Shown here one piece after another: positions 23,490-29,531 of a DNA stretch of 29,531 bases (positions are counted from its first letter, which is position 1; each line of letters starts with the position of its first letter). Below the pieces are notes generated by a model. It searched no databases. It saw only the letters and a program-made list of their open reading frames with translations, and had not been told where the DNA came from. The stretch spans positions 1 through 29,531 of the forward strand of contig DASXNR010000439.1 in NCBI GenBank assembly GCA_036494925.1, read 5' to 3'. The position numbers were made by a program, and so were the translations under genes. The DNA is from JAMXLO01 sp036494925 (GTDB lineage: Bacteria > Pseudomonadota > Alphaproteobacteria > Acetobacterales > Acetobacteraceae).

Positions 23490-25106
23490 TCAAGCCGCCT
23501 TTGCCATGCGCGCATCGTCGCGCACCATTGCCGCACCCTTCTCGGCAATCATGATGGTCGGCGCATTGGTGTTGGTGGATGTGACCGCCGGCATCACCGA
23601 CGCATCGATCACGCGCAGCCGTTCCAGCCCATGGACGCGCAGCCGGTCATCCACCACCGCCAGCAGATCGCGTCCCATCTTGCAGGTGCAGGTTGCATGG
23701 AACACGGTGCCGCCGGTCTGCTTCACATAATGCAATAGCTCGTCATCGCTCTGCACATCCTTCCCGGGTACCGTTTCGGCCACCACGTATTTCGCCAGCG
23801 CCGGTGCCGCGAACAATTTGCGGATCCAGCGCAGCCCACCCACGGCGGCGCGGCAGTCGGTCGCGTCGCTGAAGTAGCGCGGATTGATGCTTGGTTGCTC
23901 CTGCGGTCGGGGTGAGCGCGCCTCGACATAGCCGCGACTCAACGGACGCATCTGCCACATGCCGCAGGTCATGCCCGGCACAGTGTCCAATTGCCGCGCG
24001 ACCCCCGGAGCATAACTGCCGTGTGCGAACAGGCACTGCACGGCGGGCGTCGCGGATTCCGGCAGCACTTTCACCGACGCCGCCACCAGCGACGCCGCGT
24101 AGGTCAGGATCCCGTTGCCGGTGGCGAGATAGCGCAGCACCTGTCCGGCCAGCCCCAGTCCGCGCGACTGCTGGTTCAGGCTCGGCGCTCCCTCAATCTC
24201 GCACGCGATGCGTGCCAGATAATGATCCTGCATGTTGCGCCCGACGCCACGCAGTTCGTGGTGCACGTCGATGCCGACGCGTTGCAGATGTTCGGGATCG
24301 CCGATGCCGGAAAGCTGCAGGATGTGCGGCGAGCCGATGGCTCCGGCCGCAAGGATCACCTCTCCCGACGCATCGACGCGTTCCACGCTGCCGTTGCGCG
24401 AGTATTCGACGCCTACCGCGCGCGTTCCATCCAGCAGCACGCGGTGCACCAGTGCGCCGGTGACAACCTGAAGATTGGGCCGCTTGGCCGCCGACCGCAG
24501 ATAGCTGCGCGCGGCACTCGCACGACGGCGACCGCCACGCGTCTGTTGCACCCAGCCGACGCCATCGCCGGCACCGGATGGCAGGTTGTTGACGTCCTCG
24601 CGGTACTCGAGGCCGAGTTGCTTCGCCGCCTCGACGGCCGCCCGGCACAGCAGCGGCTTGTCGCGGCCATGCGAGGTGAACAGTGGGCCGCCCTTGCCGT
24701 GCACCGCGTCTTCGTTGCCTTCCCAGTTCTCCGCCTTGCGGAAGAACGGCAGCACGTCGTCCCAGGTCCAGCCGCGATTGCCGAGCTGGCCCCAGTGGTC
24801 GAAGTCTTCCGGCTGACCGCGAACGTAGATCATGCCGTTGATCGAGCTCGACCCGCCGAGCACGCGGCCGCGGGGATAGTTGATGACCCGCCCGTTGGTG
24901 CCGGGATCGGATTCGGCCTTGAAGCCCCAGGTAAGCGTCGGATGATCCAGCAGCTTCATGTAGCCGGCGGGAATGTGGATCAGCGGATTCCAGTCGCGGC
25001 CGCCGGCCTCGATCAGCACGACGCGTGTGGCAGCGTCCTCGGTCAGCCGATTGGCCAGCACGCAGCCGGCCGAACCGGCGCCGACGATGACATAGTCAGG
25101 CAGCAT
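23490..25106 (-). CDS. GMC-family FAD oxidoreductase (choline/alcohol dehydrogenase-like), second copy
   Basis: The 538-aa protein has DYVIVGAGSAGCVLANRL (4-21, FAD), VVLIEAGG, the signature PRGRVLGGSSSINGMIYVRG, VILAAGAIGSPHILQLSGIG (signature 2), FHATCTCKMG with the catalytic histidine, and STNTNAPTIMIAEKGA. It belongs to the same family as the enzyme at 19357-21027 but is clearly a different protein, for example CTCKMG against GTARMG. The ATG at 25106 follows GGGGGAAA. It begins a minus-strand run with the dioxygenase 32 bp on and the EthD gene. A role in oxidising a hydroxylated substrate made by, or supplied to, the dioxygenase is an inference. Confidence 0.95.
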   Translation of the reverse strand: MLPDYVIVGAGSAGCVLANRLTEDAATRVVLIEAGGRDWNPLIHIPAGYMKLLDHPTLTWGFKAESDPGTNGRVINYPRGRVLGGSSSINGMIYVRGQPEDFDHWGQLGNRGWTWDDVLPFFRKAENWEGNEDAVHGKGGPLFTSHGRDKPLLCRAAVEAAKQLGLEYREDVNNLPSGAGDGVGWVQQTRGGRRRASAARSYLRSAAKRPNLQVVTGALVHRVLLDGTRAVGVEYSRNGSVERVDASGEVILAAGAIGSPHILQLSGIGDPEHLQRVGIDVHHELRGVGRNMQDHYLARIACEIEGAPSLNQQSRGLGLAGQVLRYLATGNGILTYAASLVAASVKVLPESATPAVQCLFAHGSYAPGVARQLDTVPGMTCGMWQMRPLSRGYVEARSPRPQEQPSINPRYFSDATDCRAAVGGLRWIRKLFAAPALAKYVVAETVPGKDVQSDDELLHYVKQTGGTVFHATCTCKMGRDLLAVVDDRLRVHGLERLRVIDASVMPAVTSTNTNAPTIMIAEKGAAMVRDDARMAKAA

Positions 25107-25125
25107 TTGCCGTTTCCCCCTACGG

Positions 25126-25159
25126 TGTCATTGCGGGGAGCGTAGCGACGAAACAATCC
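25126..25159. repeat. Dispersed intergenic repeat (TGTCATTGCGRGGAGCG type)
   Basis: TGTCATTGCGGGGAGCGTAG followed by CGACGAAACAATCC closely matches the widely distributed repeat TGTCATTGCGAGGAGCGAAG...CGAAGCAATCC known from many bacterial genomes. It lies between the PEPC-like gene and the GMC gene. Confidence 0.75.
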
Positions 25160-25174
25160 GGTGGGGAGTGGGGG

Positions 25175-28021
25175 TTACCCGAACGCACCGACCTCGTGGG
25201 TGATGATGGTGGCGATCTCGCGTACCAACCCGTGCAGCGAGCGCATCGGCGCGAAGATTTCCTCATGCTCGCGCGCATAGGCGGTCATGCCGCGTGGCGC
25301 GACCGGCTCGGCGTAGTCGAGCTCCTCCGACCGATCCGGCGCCGCAGGAAAGATCTGCGCCAGCACCTCCAGCGCCGGCACGATCTCCAACTTCAGCACA
25401 ACTCCTTCCAGCACCTGCCGCGTCACGCCATGCCGCGGTGAGAAATCAGCGATCTCGGTGGACAACAGCCAGATGCGATGGATCAGCGCCAGCCGCAGCG
25501 CGTGCAGCAGGACCTCGCGCGTGGCCATGCGCGGTGCGTCGGGCCAGATCTCGCGCAACGCCAGATGATCGGCGTGCACGTGGCGGAACATCGATTGCGC
25601 CGCCGCCCAGATGCCTAATCGTTCCAGCGCGCGCGCCACGCCGATCAGCGCCTCGCGGCCGGCACGCTTCGGCGTATGTTCGGCTCGATCGAGCCAGGTT
25701 CCCGGATCGAGCGTCGCGATCACCGCGCGCAGCACGTCGATGTCGGAATGTGCCAGCGCATGCGTCACCAGGTCCATCGCGCGATGGAAGCGCCGGCTGT
25801 TCTGCCGCAGATCGACGAACAGCTCGGGATGTCGCGCCGCGGCGGCGCCGATGCCCTGCAGCGTGTTCGCGCACCAGCCGAGCTGTTGCAGGATGGCGTT
25901 GTTCGGGATCGCCCGCAGCTCACGCGGATGGCGGATGCGCGTGGCCCCCACCATGCCATCCGCCTGCCTTGCCGCCGGCCGCGAGCCGGTCACATCGACC
26001 AGCGACGGTCCGAACGCGCCCAGCAGCACGGCGTAACCCTGGTCATCGACCAGCGCCTCCATGCCGGCACGTACGGTGGCAAAGAAGTCGGCGGCGAAGT
26101 CCGGATTGGCGTAGACCGGGTCCTCGATCGGACCGGCCGCCGGGTGGTAGGTCTGCTGGGCGATGCCGGTGATAGTCGCGAGCGCCAGTTCCGGCGTGCC
26201 GAACAGCAGATACCCGTCGCCACCCTGGAACGCCGACTCCTCCCGCACCGCAAGTCCGGCGCGGTTCAGCGCCTGCCGCGACGCGGTCGGCGAGAGGTAT
26301 TTCAGCCGGTCGGCCAGCGATCCGGGATGCGCGCCGCGACCGACACTCTCGCCATGGGTGTCGAACAGCACCACCTCGACGCCGGAAATGCCGTGTGCGG
26401 CCAGGGTCTGGCCGATCTTCAGGCGCAGCCGCTCGATCAGGTAGCTGGCGGCAAGTTGACCGACATAGCGGCCGGAATCCGAATAGCCGAACTGCAGCGC
26501 GAGCCGCCCGGTGGTTTGGAGGTAGGTGCGGTAGTGCGGGCTACGCAGCGCCTCCTCCAGCACCGTCGCGCCGTGCTCCAGCGCGCTGGCGGTCTCGAAC
26601 AGCGGGCTGATCTCGATGTGCCGCTCGATGCCGAACAGCCGCGCCAGCCAAAGAGCTGCGAGCAACGTGTAGCCGGTCTCGGTCTCGGCGATCAGGAAGC
26701 GCACCGGCATGGAGCCGTCAACATGCTTGATGATCTGCGCGATGGTCATCATCAGCCGGATCGCCGACGCCTGCTCGGCCAGCAGCGCACCGAAATCGAC
26801 GCTGATCGGCTGCACCGCATCGAGCGCGGCGTTCATTGCACCGAACAGCACGCGGCGATGCGCGGGGTCCTCCGGTGCGTCGGCGATGCCTAGACGCTGG
26901 CGCACCGCATTGTGGATCTGCGCGGCGTTGAGCCGCACATGCGTGTGCGCGAGCGCCAGTCCGTGCGACACCAGCCCGGCTCGCGCGACGCACAGCGCCT
27001 GTCGCGCATCGTCATCGGCCGCCGCACCAAGCGCCCGGTCGAACAGCGGCAGCAGCGGCTGCGGAGAGGTCAGCGCCGCCTCGCGCCGCCCCACCAACGT
27101 CTGCGCGAACGCGGCGACGCGCGACGGTTCGGGCGAGTCCGGACACAGGTCGAGCTGTTCGCCGACCGCATCCAGCGCCGCAGCGATGCGCGCGGCGAGC
27201 GGCTCGGTCGAAGCCAGCCTGGTGATCTGCGCGTGCAGCCGTGCAAGCTGCCGGCGCTTCATCTCCAGCCGCAGCCGCAGCGTGTCCCACCAGCCGATGT
27301 CGGTGCGGCCGTCGGTATCGTAGCCGACCCAGCTCGACAGGATCACCGGTCGCGGATCCAGTTCGGTCCAGCGATCCGGCCACGCGCTGTGCGCGACCGA
27401 CAGCAGTGCGGCATTGAACTGGTCGATGGCGTCGCGGCCATTGGCGATGGCAGCCGCCGCCTGGGCAAACTCGTCGGCCAACGTGATCGGCGGAGGCCGA
27501 TGCGATCCCGTCACCGCGGTCACCCTTCCGCTGGCGGTCTCCGCGAGTGCGCGCGCCACAGCTTGTGGGAGCGCAAATGTCGGGTGCGCGGTGAACACCA
27601 CGGCGAACCGCGAGCGTTCCACCAGCGCACGGTACTCTGCCCAGCGCACCGGGCTGTCATTCGGATCCGGCCGCAGCAGTCGTTGCGCCAGTTCCTTCAG
27701 TACCGCGGTGTGCGCCGCGACATCGGTGCCGCCGACATAGTCGGCGAGGCGGCGTGCACGATCGGCAAAGGCGGCATCCCGCAGGTATTCGATCAGCATG
27801 CCGATCGCTTCGTCGTCCAGCGCGCCGGCCTCGATACGCCGGCTGATCGCCAGCGCCACCAGCAGGACGGGATTGCCGAACGGGTCTTCCTCGGCGCGGG
27901 CGGTGGTGCGCGCGGTCAGCTCCAGGAGTTCCTGGGCAATCGGCCCGGTCCGATCGAATGGAGCATCCGGCACAGCTTCATTCTGCGGCGGATTGTGCAA
28001 TGCAGCAAGACGCCGATGCAT
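25175..28021 (-). CDS. Phosphoenolpyruvate carboxylase-fold protein with altered active site
   Basis: The 948-aa protein follows PEPC along its length: VVFTAHPTF (141-149, His146), SWVGYDTDGRTD (230-241), a HVRLNAAQIH segment (361-370), PLFET (473-477), FGYSDSGRYVG (511-521), LFDTHGESVGRG (552-563), SRPAAR and LRAIPNN. Compared with E. coli PEPC from memory, several catalytic residues differ: TAHPTE is TAHPTF, GGDRDGNP is GYDTDGRTD, GYSDSAKD is GYSDSGRY, and FHGRGGSIGRGG reads FDTHGESVGRGA. The C-terminal QNTG is absent (ITHEVGAFG). The catalytic histidine, the PLFET glutamate and the GYSD aspartate remain. Length is close to PEPC (about 880-950). It may be a divergent carboxylase, a different enzyme, or a non-catalytic paralogue. 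The ATG at 28021 has only a weak ribosome site. Confidence 0.88.
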   Translation of the reverse strand: MHRRLAALHNPPQNEAVPDAPFDRTGPIAQELLELTARTTARAEEDPFGNPVLLVALAISRRIEAGALDDEAIGMLIEYLRDAAFADRARRLADYVGGTDVAAHTAVLKELAQRLLRPDPNDSPVRWAEYRALVERSRFAVVFTAHPTFALPQAVARALAETASGRVTAVTGSHRPPPITLADEFAQAAAAIANGRDAIDQFNAALLSVAHSAWPDRWTELDPRPVILSSWVGYDTDGRTDIGWWDTLRLRLEMKRRQLARLHAQITRLASTEPLAARIAAALDAVGEQLDLCPDSPEPSRVAAFAQTLVGRREAALTSPQPLLPLFDRALGAAADDDARQALCVARAGLVSHGLALAHTHVRLNAAQIHNAVRQRLGIADAPEDPAHRRVLFGAMNAALDAVQPISVDFGALLAEQASAIRLMMTIAQIIKHVDGSMPVRFLIAETETGYTLLAALWLARLFGIERHIEISPLFETASALEHGATVLEEALRSPHYRTYLQTTGRLALQFGYSDSGRYVGQLAASYLIERLRLKIGQTLAAHGISGVEVVLFDTHGESVGRGAHPGSLADRLKYLSPTASRQALNRAGLAVREESAFQGGDGYLLFGTPELALATITGIAQQTYHPAAGPIEDPVYANPDFAADFFATVRAGMEALVDDQGYAVLLGAFGPSLVDVTGSRPAARQADGMVGATRIRHPRELRAIPNNAILQQLGWCANTLQGIGAAAARHPELFVDLRQNSRRFHRAMDLVTHALAHSDIDVLRAVIATLDPGTWLDRAEHTPKRAGREALIGVARALERLGIWAAAQSMFRHVHADHLALREIWPDAPRMATREVLLHALRLALIHRIWLLSTEIADFSPRHGVTRQVLEGVVLKLEIVPALEVLAQIFPAAPDRSEELDYAEPVAPRGMTAYAREHEEIFAPMRSLHGLVREIATIITHEVGAFG

Positions 28022-28072
28022 TGCAGACCCGCACGTCGTGCCATAGCGTCCGCCGGAAAGGATGATGTGTCG

Positions 28073-28417
28073 ATGGCGTGGAGCAAACCGGCAGCGCTAA
28101 GCTGCGCCGTGATCGTTGCGAGTGCCGGGTTGGCACGGGCGGACGTGATCGATGGCCATTGGTGCTACCCGGATGGCAGGCGGATCTCGATCCAGGGCCC
28201 GGCCATCGTCACCCCGGCGGGCAGCCATATCCAGGGCGATTACTCGCGCCATTTCTTCAGCTACGTGGTCCCGCCGTCCGACCCTGACGCGGGACGGACC
28301 GTCTCCATGACGCTGATCAACGAGGACACGGTGCGTTTGCGCATCGGGGCCGCGCCATCCTATTCGTCCGACGGGCCGGTGCAGGTCTGGCACCGCTGCG
28401 GCCCTCCGACAAGCTGA
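28073..28417 (+). CDS. Small exported protein of unknown function
   Basis: This 114-aa product has a clear Sec signal peptide, MAWSKPAALSCAVIVASAGL ending ARA-DVIDG, followed by a small domain with GHWCYPDGRRISIQGP, YSRHFFSYVVPPSD and VQVWHRCGPP. Two cysteines (in HWCYP and HRCGP) could form a disulfide in the periplasm. I do not recognise the family. The ATG at 28073 lies about ten bases after AAAGGA; a GTG at 28067 has a slightly better spacing and would add two residues. The gene is divergent from the PEPC-like gene by only about 50 bp and ends 24 bp before the carboxyltransferase gene, so it may share that transcript. Confidence 0.75.
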   Translation: MAWSKPAALSCAVIVASAGLARADVIDGHWCYPDGRRISIQGPAIVTPAGSHIQGDYSRHFFSYVVPPSDPDAGRTVSMTLINEDTVRLRIGAAPSYSSDGPVQVWHRCGPPTS

Positions 28418-28441
28418 CGCCACAAGCAGGACACACCATCG

Positions 28442-29531
28442 ATGCCCGACGATTCAATTTCGCCCCGTCCACAACAAATCGCGCCGGTCGGCTGGGAGCC
28501 GGAACTTGCGGAACTGCGTGCCCGCATCGCACTGGCGAAGGAGATGGGGGGCGCCGACCGTGTCGCCCGCCAGCATGCCGGCGGCCGGCTGACCGTTCGC
28601 GAGCGGATCGACCGCATGCTGGACCCCGGCAGCTTCCACGAGATCGGCGCGACCGCCGGCAAGGCGACCTATGACGCCAACAGCAAGCAGATCGTCGCGT
28701 TCATGCCGGCCAACTGCGTGTTCGGCCGCGGCACGGTGGATGGGCGGCCGGTTGCCATTGCGGGTGACGACTTCACGCTGCGCGGTGGGTCGGCGGATGC
28801 CTCCATCAAAGGCAAGCCGAAGATGTCGGAGCAGATCGCGGCCGAGTTCCGCATGCCGATCATCCGGTTGATCGAGGGCTCCGGCGGTGGCGGCTCGGTG
28901 AAGACGATCGAGACGACCGGACGCGCCAATCTGCCGGGCGGGCTGTCGGAGACCACCTCGTTCGATCTAGTGGCGAACAATATGGGGGCGGTGCCGGTCG
29001 TGGCGCTGGGCCTGGGGTCGGTTGCCGGCCTGGGGGCGGCGCGGCTCGCGGCCAGCCACTATTCGGTGATGGTGAAGGAGATGTCCGCCGTGTTCGTCGC
29101 CGGCCCGCCCGTGGTGGAACGGCTGGGCGAGCCGCGCAGCAAGCAGGAACTCGGCGGCTGGGAGGTACAGCTTGCCTGCGGCGCGGTGGACCACGCGGTG
29201 GACACCGAGGACGAGGCGTTCGATGCCGCGCGGCGATTCCTGTCGTATCTGCCGGGTTCGATCTGGGACGTGCCACCGCGGGTGCGCAACTGGGACCATC
29301 CGGAGCGCCGCGACGAGTTCCTGATCGCCGCCATCCCGCGGGTGAAGAAGGAAGCCTACCACATGCGCCGGATCATCGAGGCGCTGGTGGACAAGGGCAG
29401 CTTCTTCGAGATGGGCCGCCTGTTCGGCCGGCCGATCATCACCGGGGTCTGTCGCCTTGACGGCTGGCCGGTGGCGCTGATGGCCGGCGACCCACTGTTC
29501 CACGGCGGTGCCTGGACGGCGGATGCCTGCA
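28442..29531 (+). CDS. Acyl-CoA carboxylase carboxyltransferase subunit (partial, runs off the right edge)
   Basis: The frame is open for 363 codons to the window end. It begins MPDDSISPRPQQIAPVGWEP with AGGACA before the ATG. It carries the biotin-dependent carboxyltransferase N-lobe: RQHAGGRLTVRERIDRMLDPGS, VFGRGTVDGRPVAIAGDDFT (about 93-112), the oxyanion-type glycine block IEGSGGGGSVKT, LGLGSVAGLGAARLAASHYS and FVAGPPVV. The C-lobe then begins (GSFFEMGRLFGRPIITG and LMAGDP). The subunit would carboxylate a CoA ester such as propionyl- or methylcrotonyl-CoA with a separate biotin carboxylase, not visible here. Specificity cannot be set from the part seen. Confidence 0.92.
   Translation, partial: MPDDSISPRPQQIAPVGWEPELAELRARIALAKEMGGADRVARQHAGGRLTVRERIDRMLDPGSFHEIGATAGKATYDANSKQIVAFMPANCVFGRGTVDGRPVAIAGDDFTLRGGSADASIKGKPKMSEQIAAEFRMPIIRLIEGSGGGGSVKTIETTGRANLPGGLSETTSFDLVANNMGAVPVVALGLGSVAGLGAARLAASHYSVMVKEMSAVFVAGPPVVERLGEPRSKQELGGWEVQLACGAVDHAVDTEDEAFDAARRFLSYLPGSIWDVPPRVRNWDHPERRDEFLIAAIPRVKKEAYHMRRIIEALVDKGSFFEMGRLFGRPIITGVCRLDGWPVALMAGDPLFHGGAWTADAC

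Noticed and set aside
26912..28066. Plus-strand open frame that runs opposite the PEPC-like gene into the small exported protein
   Set aside because: Only the last 115 codons, from 28073 with its signal peptide, look real; the upstream part is the mirror of the PEPC-like gene.

Overview
The window is GC-rich, densely coded chromosomal DNA from a bacterium, most likely an alphaproteobacterium. The reasons are strongly G/C-biased codon third positions, many CoA-transferase, SDR, LLM-flavin and GMC catabolic genes, Shine-Dalgarno-type starts, and scattered intergenic repeats of the kind common in Rhizobiales and Rhodospirillales genomes. No rRNA or marker gene fixes the genus. I saw no tRNA, CRISPR array, integrase or insertion sequence.

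Layout. (1) 1-915, minus: an ArsR-type regulator overlapping an SRPBCC/AHSA1 protein that runs off the left edge. (2) 1023-5507, minus: a catabolic run of Amidohydro_2 hydrolase, unusual SDR, limonene-monooxygenase-like LLM flavoprotein and CaiB/BaiF CoA-transferase, with a decayed VapC-like PIN fragment between the last two. (3) 5985-11132, plus: three exported proteins, namely a sulfatase (frameshifted here), a Tat-type HAD phosphatase, and an eight-heme c-type cytochrome with HEAT and TPR segments. (4) 11367-14995, minus: SDR, VOC/epimerase-like protein, sulfurtransferase, alpha/beta hydrolase and SDR, tightly packed with overlaps and probably one operon. (5) 15088-17114, minus: a MoxR AAA+ ATPase and its CoxE-like VWA partner. 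(6) 17435-19336, plus: an S9 prolyl-oligopeptidase. (7) 19357-25106: two GMC oxidoreductases, a TauD/TfdA dioxygenase and an EthD protein on minus, and an unknown protein plus a three-His cupin on plus. (8) 25175-28021, minus: a phosphoenolpyruvate-carboxylase-fold protein with altered active-site motifs. (9) 28067-29531, plus: a small exported protein and the start of an acyl-CoA carboxylase carboxyltransferase.

How it fits together. Regions 2, 4 and 7 look like oxidative or hydrolytic degradation of small organic compounds (alcohols, enol-lactones or epoxides, acyl-CoA intermediates), feeding CoA thioesters to central metabolism. Substrates cannot be read from the sequence. Region 3 is an envelope module joining sulfate-ester and phosphate-ester hydrolases to a multiheme electron carrier. 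The most notable items are that module with its frameshift, the PEPC-like protein lacking several PEPC catalytic residues, the SDR with an insertion inside its glycine motif and no catalytic lysine, and at least five families of intergenic repeats or inverted repeats.
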